Assembly (NCBI GenBank): GCA_963972175.1
Contig: CAXAVP010000281.1
Coordinates: 1 to 5,590, forward strand
Direction: 5' to 3'
From: Arenibacter sp963972175
Lineage (GTDB): Bacteria > Bacteroidota > Bacteroidia > Flavobacteriales > Flavobacteriaceae
DNA: 5,590 nucleotides
Of this stretch, positions 1-5,590 are shown piece after piece. The position numbers were made by a program, and so were the translations under genes. Each line of letters opens with the position of its first letter. The first letter of the stretch is position 1. Below the pieces are notes generated by a model, which saw only the letters and a list, made by a program, of their open reading frames with translations, had not been told where the DNA came from and searched no databases.

Positions 1-944
1 ATGTGGTTGATACCAATCAGATCATTGACCTTCCTATCTCCAATACTTCGGGCTTTGAAAACCGAAAGGTAAATGGGAATGAATATACCACCAATGGATT
101 GGAATTGGTGCTTAATGCCAAACCGATAGTTTTGGACGACTTCAAATGGAACCTTACGGCCAACTGGAGTAGAAAAGTACAGAAAATCACAGAAATATAC
201 GGGGACAATACTACTTATAATAACCTTAGGCTCAATGATAGGGCAGACAGTTATTATGCCACCGTATGGCAGAAGTCGGCCGACGGGGATTTGATATTGG
301 GTTCAAACGGATTGCCCATTAGGGATAATTACCCACAGCTTTTGGGACATAATGACCCAAGCTGGACCCTTGGCCTACAAAATAGTTTTAAGTATAAGAA
401 CCTTACCGTCAATGTAGGTATAGACGGTGTTTGGGGAGGATTGATCCGCTCCTTGACCGTAGAGAAAATGTGGTGGGGTGGTAAACACCCAAATTCTACC
501 GAGTTTAGGGATGCAGAATATGCTGCCGGTGAACCGGTTTACGTTCCCAATGGGGTACAGGTTACCGGAGGAGAATTGGTACAGGACGTTAATGGAGACG
601 TAATCTCGGACACCAGGACCTATACACAAAACACCACTGCCGTAAGCTGGCAGACATGGTCACAAAACTATCCTTACAGGGCGGCAGTGACCTATAAGGA
701 AAGTGAAAAGTTTGCCAATATCTTTGATAGAAGTTTCTTTAAATTGAGAACGCTATCCTTTAAATACGATATCACAGAATTGGCCAATATCGATGGCGTG
801 AAAAGCCTAGATGTTACCCTTAGCGGATATAACTTGTTGGCATGGAAGAAAGCCGATATTATAGATCCGGATTTTGGGAACGATAATAATTTGCAAGATC
901 CCTCTACCCGATATATAGGTATCGGAGCTAATGTTAAATTTTAG
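1..944 (+). CDS. SusC/RagA-family TonB-linked outer-membrane transporter, C-terminal part (5' truncated by window edge)
   Basis: The reading frame is open from the left edge (first complete codon at position 3) to TAG at 942-944, giving about 313 residues. This is the last third of a family whose members are usually around 1000 residues, so the plug, the N-terminal extension and most of the barrel lie upstream. The visible part is the C-terminal beta-barrel: alternating aromatic strands, a typical SusC segment FFKLRTLSFKYDI at about residues 245-257, then SGYNLLAWKK and DIIDPDFGN near 274-293, and a final strand ending in GANVKF. The terminal Phe is the usual recognition signal for outer-membrane barrel assembly. 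SusC proteins form the channel through which a SusD-capped ligand, often a glycan, is imported using TonB energy. The susD gene follows after 13 nt, so the two are almost certainly cotranscribed. Substrate cannot be read from this fragment. The GTG at position 3 is an internal codon, not a start. Confidence 0.95.
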   Translation, partial: VVDTNQIIDLPISNTSGFENRKVNGNEYTTNGLELVLNAKPIVLDDFKWNLTANWSRKVQKITEIYGDNTTYNNLRLNDRADSYYATVWQKSADGDLILGSNGLPIRDNYPQLLGHNDPSWTLGLQNSFKYKNLTVNVGIDGVWGGLIRSLTVEKMWWGGKHPNSTEFRDAEYAAGEPVYVPNGVQVTGGELVQDVNGDVISDTRTYTQNTTAVSWQTWSQNYPYRAAVTYKESEKFANIFDRSFFKLRTLSFKYDITELANIDGVKSLDVTLSGYNLLAWKKADIIDPDFGNDNNLQDPSTRYIGIGANVKF

Positions 945-957
945 AAATAGATATAAA

Positions 958-2439
958 ATGAAAAAAATAGGAATTTTATACAGCCTAGTCGTATTGGCAG
1001 TCCTTTGGGGGTGTCAGGACCTTACGGAATTAAACGATAATCCGAACAATGTTAGTGAAACCCATCCTCAATTATTGTTGACCAATATTGCAAGTAGTGC
1101 TTTTCAGGTGCAGGGTACAGGGGCGTTGTACGCCTCCCGTATGCTGGTACAGACCGATGGGGAAAACAATAACCAATATTACAACTGGAACCGCGCCAGT
1201 TTTGGTGACTATAATATGCTTGGGGAAGTTACCAAAATGATGCAGGAAGCAGAACGTATCGGGAGCGATGAATATGTGGCCTTGTCCAAATTTTTTAGGG
1301 CCTATTATTTTTATAACCTCACCCTTACCTTTGGTGATATTCCCTATAGTGAAGCCCTAAAAGGTGAGACAGAGGAGAAGTATTTGCCTAAATATGACAC
1401 CCAAAAGGAGGTCTTTATGGGTATTTTACAGGAATTGTCTGAAGCCAATGACCTTTTGGAAGGGAATACTAATATTATTGCCGGGGATGTTATTTACGGT
1501 GGTAATACGGTAAAATGGCAAAAGTTGATCAATTCTTTTAGGTTAAAGATACTTATGACGCTTTCCAAAAAGGAAAGTGATGCCGACCTAAATATCATAA
1601 GTACTTTCGCAAGCATCTACAACAATGAGCCTATAATGGAGTCCATTGAGGATAACGGGCAGTTGGTATTTTTGGATGAAGAGGGGAGTAGGTATTCAGA
1701 GTTTAACTCCAGTAGTTATGGTTCCGGTATGTATGTCTCCGCTACCTTTATAGAAAGGTTACAGGACAGACAGGATCCTAGATTGTTTATTTACTGTGGG
1801 CAGACCAAGAACGCCAAGGAAGCCGGATTGGCAATAGACGATTTTTCGGCATACGAAGGAGGAGACCCTATAGCGCCCTACGCAGAGGTGAACGATAAGG
1901 CTGCTGCCGGCGATGTTTCCAAGGTGAATTTGAGGTATACTACCGATCCAACCAATGAACCACATAACCTTATGGGGTATTGGGAACTGGAATTTATTTT
2001 GGCCGAAGCCGCGGTTCGCGGATGGATAAGCTCCGATGCCATGGTTCATTATGAAAATGGCGTAAAAGCCTCCTTCAGCTTTTATAACGATTATGCCAAG
2101 AACTTTGAGGTATATGTAGAAGAAAGTGATGCCGAGACATACCTTGCAGGGCCCTTGGTAGCTTTTGATAACGCACTTGCCACAGAGGAAAAACTAGAGC
2201 TTATTTTGACCCAAAAATATCTTACCTCCTTCTTGCAAACGGGATGGAGGGCGTATTTTGATCATCTAAGAACAGGTTATCCGGCTTTTGCTCAATTGCC
2301 AGATGCTACGCCTCCAACCAGATGGATATATCCTAACTCTGAATACGAAAATAACACGGCCAATGTGGCCGCAGCTATTGAATCCCAGTTCGGTACCGGT
2401 AACGATAAGATCAGGGAAATAACGTGGTGGTTGCAATAA
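958..2439 (+). CDS. SusD/RagB-like nutrient-binding outer-membrane lipoprotein (SusD-like_2 type)
   Basis: This 493-residue protein is the ligand-binding lid of the SusCD importer, anchored by lipid to the outer membrane. I chose ATG 958 because it gives a compact lipoprotein signal: MKK, a hydrophobic stretch, then VLWGC with the lipidated Cys at 19. An in-frame ATG at 931 would overlap the end of susC by 14 nt and add nine polar residues ahead of the signal. Family features are clear: ELNDNPNN just after the Cys (25-31), a helical TPR-like region with FFRAYYFYNLTLTFGDIPYSEAL (about 112-134) and PKYDTQKEVF (144-153), VKWQKLINSFRLKIL (185-199), FILAEAA (346-352), and ILTQKYLTSFLQTGWRAYFD followed by LRTGYP (416-442). 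These match the SusD-like_2/RagB branch rather than canonical starch SusD. Acidic residues after the Cys (CQDLTE) loosely resemble Bacteroidota surface-export signals. It is the last gene of its unit, with a terminator 35 nt downstream. The ligand is unknown. Confidence 0.95.
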   Translation: MKKIGILYSLVVLAVLWGCQDLTELNDNPNNVSETHPQLLLTNIASSAFQVQGTGALYASRMLVQTDGENNNQYYNWNRASFGDYNMLGEVTKMMQEAERIGSDEYVALSKFFRAYYFYNLTLTFGDIPYSEALKGETEEKYLPKYDTQKEVFMGILQELSEANDLLEGNTNIIAGDVIYGGNTVKWQKLINSFRLKILMTLSKKESDADLNIISTFASIYNNEPIMESIEDNGQLVFLDEEGSRYSEFNSSSYGSGMYVSATFIERLQDRQDPRLFIYCGQTKNAKEAGLAIDDFSAYEGGDPIAPYAEVNDKAAAGDVSKVNLRYTTDPTNEPHNLMGYWELEFILAEAAVRGWISSDAMVHYENGVKASFSFYNDYAKNFEVYVEESDAETYLAGPLVAFDNALATEEKLELILTQKYLTSFLQTGWRAYFDHLRTGYPAFAQLPDATPPTRWIYPNSEYENNTANVAAAIESQFGTGNDKIREITWWLQ

Positions 2440-2474
2440 GCCCCACTAAATGAGTAAAGTATAGGATTTTAGAT

Positions 2475-2519
2475 AAGCCGATTAAAAAGTATATCCAAAT
2501 TTTTTAATCGGCTTTTTTT
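2475..2519 (+). terminator. Rho-independent terminator after susD
   Basis: A perfect 14-bp inverted repeat, AAGCCGATTAAAAA at 2475-2488 and TTTTTAATCGGCTT at 2501-2514, encloses a 12-nt loop and runs into seven Ts at 2513-2519. It begins 35 nt after the susD stop codon, so it should end the susCD transcript and separate it from the hydrolase gene downstream. The stem is nearly symmetric, but its A-run on the left is too short and interrupted to argue for a strong bidirectional terminator, and no gene on the - strand needs one here. Confidence 0.93.
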
Positions 2520-2537
2520 CCTATGTTCATAGACTGG

Positions 2538-2569
2538 TTGTGTCTCACCCCTAGCATTAAGTAGGCTTG
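2538..2569 (+). promoter_or_regulatory. Weak candidate Bacteroidota promoter for the hydrolase gene
   Basis: The Bacteroidota sigma factor consensus is TTTG at about -33 and TAnnTTTG at about -7. Here TTG at 2538-2540 is followed after 21 nt by TAGGCTTG at 2562-2569, which differs from the -7 consensus at one base. It lies just after the susD terminator, where a new promoter is expected, and would give a 5' untranslated region of about 115 nt. Competing one-mismatch sites exist nearby (TTTG-containing stretches at 2570-2577 and 2621-2628), so the exact site is a guess. Confidence 0.25.
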
Positions 2570-2610
2570 GATCTTTGGTATTAAAATTATAGTTATAGTT
2601 ACAAATATTT

Positions 2611-2626
2611 AATATTAATTAATATT
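2611..2626. repeat. Perfect 16-bp AT-only palindrome, possible operator
   Basis: AATATTAATTAATATT is identical to its reverse complement. It sits inside a longer A+T-only stretch that also has a flanking arm pair (AAATATT at 2603-2609 and AATATTT at 2621-2627) and a tandem TTATAG duplication at 2587-2598. It lies 66 nt upstream of the hydrolase start codon, a reasonable place for a dimeric regulator to bind. AT-only sequence makes chance palindromes common, so functional meaning is uncertain. Confidence 0.35.
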
Positions 2627-2692
2627 TGACTTACCTTGGACTCACAAAATAAAGGCAAAACCACCTGATAACTATAAATAAGCGTTTAACAG

Positions 2693-4408
2693 ATGAAAGG
2701 AATCAAACGAGTGTTTCGGAGCAGATTTTTTAAGTGGTTAACATACCTATGTTATAGACTTTTTCCTAAGAAGGTGTTGTTAGGGCTTTCCATAATCTTT
2801 TCTATGTTGGTAGTATTGGTTTCCTGCAATTCCAAGCTCCAGCCAACTACACCCAAGGCCAAGCATGTAGTGGTTATTGGTTTTGACGGATTGAGTCCGG
2901 ACGGATTGACAAAGGCCAATACGCCAACCTTTGATAAAATTATGTCCGAAGGGGCATTTACCCTACATGCAAGGGCCGTTCTGCCTACCAGTTCCAGTAC
3001 CAATTGGGCTTCCATGATAATGGGTGCCGGTCCGGAACAACATGGGATTACTTCCAATAGTTGGGAAAAAAACAATTTTGTTCTGCCAACCGTTACCCAG
3101 GGTGAAGACTTTTTGTTTCCCACTATTTTTCGTTTGATAGATGATCAATTGGAGAATGCGGAAATAGGTGCCATTTATGATTGGGGCGGATTTGGAAGAC
3201 TGTTTGAAAAATCGGCTGTGGATTATGACATTAATGCAGCAACAGAAGATGAAACAGCAACCTTGGCCAGTGCCTATATTAAGGAGAAAAGGCCCAGCTT
3301 CACTTTTGTTCATTTTGACCATATAGATCATGCTGGACATGAATACGGTCACGGGAGCCCACAATACTATGAGTCCGTAGAAAAGGCAGATGCCAAGCTA
3401 GCCGAAGTAATGGAAGCTATCAAGACCTCTGGAATGCAGGAGGAGACCTTGGTCATCATAAGTGCCGATCATGGTGGCTTGGGCAAAGGACATGGAGGTG
3501 AATCTTTACAGGAAATAGAGATCCCATTTATATTATGGGGAAAATCAGTAAAGAAGAACCATGTGCTCAAATATCCTGTGTATCAATATGACAATGCAGC
3601 TACAGTTGCCTTTGCGCTGGGGATAAATCTTCCTTTAGCCTGTATCGGCAAGCCTGTAAAGAACGCCTTTGAAGGTTTTGAAGTTGAGGATAATTATCCC
3701 TTGACCATGCGGGTAAATCCACCAACCATATATCCAAAGCCAGAGCTCAACAAAAAGGCGGGCGGACTTTTTGATGGACAGGCGACAATAAGGATGGAGA
3801 ATCCCAATTCATCTGGTGAAATAAGGTATACCTTGGATGGTTCCATGCCCAATAAAAGCGCTCCACTGTACACCCAATCCATCAATATAACCAAAAATGT
3901 GGTTGTTAAAAGTGCCATTTTTAAGGACGGCAAAATTGTAAGTACGGTTTCCGAAGCTTTTTTTAGAATCAAGGAAAAGGCCACATCCCCTCCCATTTCC
4001 TATGAGGTGTATTACCTTGATAACCTTAAGAGTATTCCCAGTTTGGCCAATAAAAGACCGGATGCAAGGGGTACTTGTTTTGAAATTACTTCCGATGAGG
4101 TACAGGAAGAAATAAAAGACAATACGGTAGTAAAGTTTAGTACTTCGATCCAAATTAAGGAGGAGGATAGGTATACGTTCTATACCAATTCTGATGATGG
4201 CAGTAAATTATGGGTTAATAAGGAGTTGGTGGTGGATAACGATGGAGATCATGGCGTAATGGAAAGGGATGGCAGTATTTTGTTACAAGCAGGTACATAT
4301 CCCTTAGAGGTGGTTTGGTTTAACGGTGGAGGTAGTGGCTGGCTAAATGTTGATTATAAATCCACTTCCCTGCCCAAGCAAGTTTTACCTACCACAATGC
4401 TTAAATAA
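2693..4408 (+). CDS. Lipoprotein alkaline-phosphatase-superfamily hydrolase (phosphodiesterase/NPP-like) with chitobiase C-terminal-type and PA14 domains
   Basis: The 571-residue product starts with a long basic N-region and a hydrophobic stretch ending in VLVSC, predicting lipidation at Cys45. The catalytic domain spans about 57-330 and carries the superfamily's two-metal ligands: Asp65 in VVVIGFDG, a candidate nucleophile Ser101 in LPTSSSTNW with MGAGPEQHGI after it, Asp212 and His216 in DHAGH, Asp259-His260 in ISADHGG, and His267 in GKGHGG. All ligand positions look intact, so an active Zn-dependent phosphoester hydrolase is likely. Residues about 358-426 form a chitobiase/hexosaminidase C-terminal-type sandwich (IRYTLDGSMPNKSAPLY). 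Residues about 437-556 form a PA14 domain (YTFYTNSDDGSKLWVN, then DNDGDHG and AGTYPLEV), a fold often binding carbohydrate. The protein should act in the periplasm or at the outer membrane. The substrate is unknown; sulfatase or phosphonoacetate hydrolase (PhnA) activity is less likely, the first because no C/S-x-P-x-R motif is seen, the second because PhnA is cytoplasmic. The next gene follows after 117 nt without a terminator, so cotranscription is plausible. Confidence 0.9.
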   Translation: MKGIKRVFRSRFFKWLTYLCYRLFPKKVLLGLSIIFSMLVVLVSCNSKLQPTTPKAKHVVVIGFDGLSPDGLTKANTPTFDKIMSEGAFTLHARAVLPTSSSTNWASMIMGAGPEQHGITSNSWEKNNFVLPTVTQGEDFLFPTIFRLIDDQLENAEIGAIYDWGGFGRLFEKSAVDYDINAATEDETATLASAYIKEKRPSFTFVHFDHIDHAGHEYGHGSPQYYESVEKADAKLAEVMEAIKTSGMQEETLVIISADHGGLGKGHGGESLQEIEIPFILWGKSVKKNHVLKYPVYQYDNAATVAFALGINLPLACIGKPVKNAFEGFEVEDNYPLTMRVNPPTIYPKPELNKKAGGLFDGQATIRMENPNSSGEIRYTLDGSMPNKSAPLYTQSINITKNVVVKSAIFKDGKIVSTVSEAFFRIKEKATSPPISYEVYYLDNLKSIPSLANKRPDARGTCFEITSDEVQEEIKDNTVVKFSTSIQIKEEDRYTFYTNSDDGSKLWVNKELVVDNDGDHGVMERDGSILLQAGTYPLEVVWFNGGGSGWLNVDYKSTSLPKQVLPTTMLK

Positions 4409-4460
4409 ATAGTATGAAGCCTACGCCCAAAATTGTAATTTTCTTTATTGGGTAAATAAA

Positions 4461-4466
4461 AGGAGG
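4461..4466 (+). promoter_or_regulatory. Strong Shine-Dalgarno sequence AGGAGG
   Basis: AAAAGGAGG ends at 4466, six nt ahead of the ATG at 4473, which is ideal spacing for that ATG. It is 59 nt from the ATG of the PLP enzyme at 4526, too far to serve it directly. None of the three visible annotated starts in this window (958, 2693, 4526) has a comparable site, as is usual in Bacteroidota, so this one stands out. Confidence 0.4.
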
Positions 4467-4472
4467 AAGAAA

Positions 4473-4496
4473 ATGGTAATTTGTAGCATGTCATAA
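4473..4496 (+). other. Possible 7-codon leader ORF (MVICSMS)
   Basis: ATG 4473 to TAA 4494-4496 encodes seven residues immediately after a textbook Shine-Dalgarno sequence. It lies in the gap between the hydrolase and the PLP enzyme, 29 nt before the latter's start. It could be a translated leader peptide or an upstream ribosome entry point, or the remains of an older start. The peptide lacks the run of identical codons expected of an attenuator and I see no convincing alternative hairpins around it. Nothing shows it is translated beyond the ribosome-binding site. Confidence 0.2.
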
Positions 4497-4525
4497 GTCA
4501 AACGGAGCCCTATGAATTAAACAAT

Positions 4526-5590
4526 ATGGATCAGAACAAAAAAACAGAAGGGGATATAAATGCCTCTCCAGCAAGGGAAGAGTGGTTAAAGTCCAAAATC
4601 AATAAGGATACCAAACATATATTGGATAGGGATGCACGGTTTTTTCTGCACCAGTCCATGAGCACCCCTTGTTTGGATGTTTTGCAGTCTTGCTCGGGTT
4701 CCTATATTGAAAATGTATCCGGGAAAAAATATCTGGACTTTCACGGTAACAATGTACACCAAGTAGGCTACGCCAACCCTGCCCTTATTGCGGATATAGT
4801 GCAGCAATTGCAAACCCTACCATTCTCGCCACGGCGATATACCAATGTCCAGGCTATTAATTTTGCCGAAAAATTGGCATCCTTGGCACCCTCAGACTTA
4901 AATAGGGTTCTGTTAACGCCCAATGGTAGTTCGGCTATAGGCATCGCCTTAAAATTGGCCAGGGCCGTAACCGGAAAATTCAAGGTGGTTTCCTTTTGGG
5001 ATTCTTTCCACGGGGCTTCCTTAGACGCTATTAGCGTGGGTGGCGAGGCTGTTTTTAGGGAGTCTATGGGCCCATTGATGCCCGGGGTGGAGCGCATACC
5101 GCCACCCGTTACTTACAGGGGAATCTTTGAGGGCAATGAGGAAAAATGCTTGGAATACCTGGAATACGTCTTTTCCAAAGAGGGCGATATCGGAGCTTTT
5201 ATTGCCGAAACCATTCGGAATACGGACGTTCAATTGCCATCAAAATCATTTTGGAAAAAAGCTAGGGAGCTATGTAATCAATACGGCGTTTTGTTAATAC
5301 TGGATGAAATTCCAATTGCCTTGGGAAGGACTGGTAAAATGTTCGTTTTTGAGCATTATGACATTGAGCCAGATATACTGTGCATAGGAAAAGGATTGGG
5401 AGGAGGTATATTTCCCCAAGCCGCTATGATTACTAGGGACGAGTACAATAGGTTTGCCGATATTTCCCTAGGGCATTACACCCATGAAAAAAGTCCGATC
5501 GGAGCCGTGGCAGGATTGGGTACCATAGCTTTTATAGAGGAAGAAGGGTTGTTGCAGAAGGTAAAGACCGATGAGGCATTCCTAAAAAAG
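4526..5590 (+). CDS. pbfA: PLP-dependent class-III aminotransferase-fold enzyme, probable (R)-1-hydroxy-2-aminoethylphosphonate ammonia-lyase (3' truncated by window edge)
   Basis: The frame runs from ATG 4526 to the right edge without a stop: 355 residues, with about 100 more expected. Class-III features are clear: NGSSAIGIALKLAR (133-146) in the phosphate-binding region, FWDSFHG (157-163), the PLP-pyridine aspartate Asp260 in LILDEIPIALGRTGKMF, and the Schiff-base lysine Lys289 in CIGKGLGGG. The N-terminal FLHQSMSTPCL (40-50), DFHGNNVHQVGYANP (71-85), LPFSPRRYTN (98-107), HGASLDAISVGGEA and GHYTHEKSP (316-324) match what I remember of the PbfA subgroup, rather than ornithine or GABA aminotransferases. 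PbfA removes ammonia from (R)-1-hydroxy-2-aminoethylphosphonate to give phosphonoacetaldehyde, feeding 2-aminoethylphosphonate degradation. It has no signal peptide and should be cytoplasmic. The start is the first ATG giving the full N-terminal region, with an A-rich upstream sequence and no Shine-Dalgarno. Alternatives are a related phospho-lyase (such as on phosphoethanolamine) or an ordinary aminotransferase. The class-III family is near certain; the specific activity is recognised from memory of motifs only. Confidence 0.72.
   Translation, partial: MDQNKKTEGDINASPAREEWLKSKINKDTKHILDRDARFFLHQSMSTPCLDVLQSCSGSYIENVSGKKYLDFHGNNVHQVGYANPALIADIVQQLQTLPFSPRRYTNVQAINFAEKLASLAPSDLNRVLLTPNGSSAIGIALKLARAVTGKFKVVSFWDSFHGASLDAISVGGEAVFRESMGPLMPGVERIPPPVTYRGIFEGNEEKCLEYLEYVFSKEGDIGAFIAETIRNTDVQLPSKSFWKKARELCNQYGVLLILDEIPIALGRTGKMFVFEHYDIEPDILCIGKGLGGGIFPQAAMITRDEYNRFADISLGHYTHEKSPIGAVAGLGTIAFIEEEGLLQKVKTDEAFLKK

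Noticed and set aside
931..957. Upstream ATG at 931 as the start of the SusD-like gene
   Set aside because: It adds nine polar and basic residues before a complete lipoprotein signal that begins at 958, and would overlap the end of susC; the 958 start places the lipobox Cys at a normal position.
1405..1419. AAAAGGAGG followed by ATG inside the SusD gene as an internal start
   Set aside because: It falls in the middle of the conserved PKYDTQKEVFMG coding segment of the SusD protein, so the purine run is explained by Lys-Glu codons.
2963..3364. Long open frame on the - strand within the hydrolase gene (and similar antisense frames at 375-629, 1759-2049, 2752-3123, 3694-3996, 3809-4153, 4768-5097)
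   Set aside because: All lie opposite well-supported coding sequence, show no recognisable domain or signal, and have compositions expected of shadow frames.
2693..4408. Sulfatase identity for the alkaline-phosphatase-fold lipoprotein
   Set aside because: No C/S-x-P-x-R formylglycine motif is present; the PTSSSTNW and DHAGH motifs fit the phosphodiesterase/nucleotide pyrophosphatase side of the superfamily.
4436..4443. TAATTTTC as a -7 promoter element for the PLP gene
   Set aside because: One mismatch to TAnnTTTG but no TTG/TTTG at the right distance upstream; consistent with chance in AT-rich DNA.
4426..4452. Inverted repeat CCCAA/TTGGG after the hydrolase gene as a terminator
   Set aside because: Only five pairs with a 17-nt loop, and no T-run follows; too weak to stop transcription before the PLP gene.
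1..5590. tRNA or rRNA genes, CRISPR arrays, insertion sequences, attachment sites
   Set aside because: No cloverleaf-like segments, regularly spaced repeats, transposase frames or terminal inverted repeats were seen; the window is almost wholly protein-coding.

Overview
The window looks like chromosomal DNA from a marine-type member of the Bacteroidota, probably Flavobacteriaceae. It carries an adjacent SusC/SusD outer-membrane pair, its genes mostly lack Shine-Dalgarno sequences and have A-rich start regions, and base composition is moderately AT-rich. The family assignment is an inference. All recognisable genes lie on the + strand.

Layout. (1) 1-944: the C-terminal third of a SusC-type TonB-dependent outer-membrane transporter, whose 5' part lies outside the window. 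(2) 958-2439: its partner SusD-like lipoprotein, 13 nt downstream. (3) 2475-2519: a strong intrinsic terminator closing the susCD transcription unit, followed by an AT-rich intergenic region with a 16-bp perfect palindrome and only weak promoter candidates. (4) 2693-4408: a predicted lipoprotein with an alkaline-phosphatase-superfamily (phosphodiesterase/nucleotide pyrophosphatase-like) catalytic domain, a chitobiase C-terminal-type beta-sandwich and a PA14 domain. (5) 4409-4525: a 117-nt gap with no terminator but an unusually good Shine-Dalgarno sequence ahead of a 7-codon mini-ORF. (6) 4526 to the right edge: a PLP-dependent class-III aminotransferase-fold protein, missing its C-terminus. 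It most resembles PbfA, the (R)-1-hydroxy-2-aminoethylphosphonate ammonia-lyase of phosphonate catabolism.

How they may work together. SusCD would bind and import an oligomeric or organic ligand across the outer membrane. The lipoprotein hydrolase would cleave a phosphoester (or possibly a phosphonate ester) outside the cytoplasm, with its C-terminal domains binding glycan. The PLP enzyme would act in the cytoplasm on a small aminophosphonate. Read together, this suggests a locus for acquiring organophosphorus, perhaps phosphonate-decorated glycans or lipids. That linkage is a hypothesis: a terminator separates susCD from the two downstream genes, and flanking genes are not visible.
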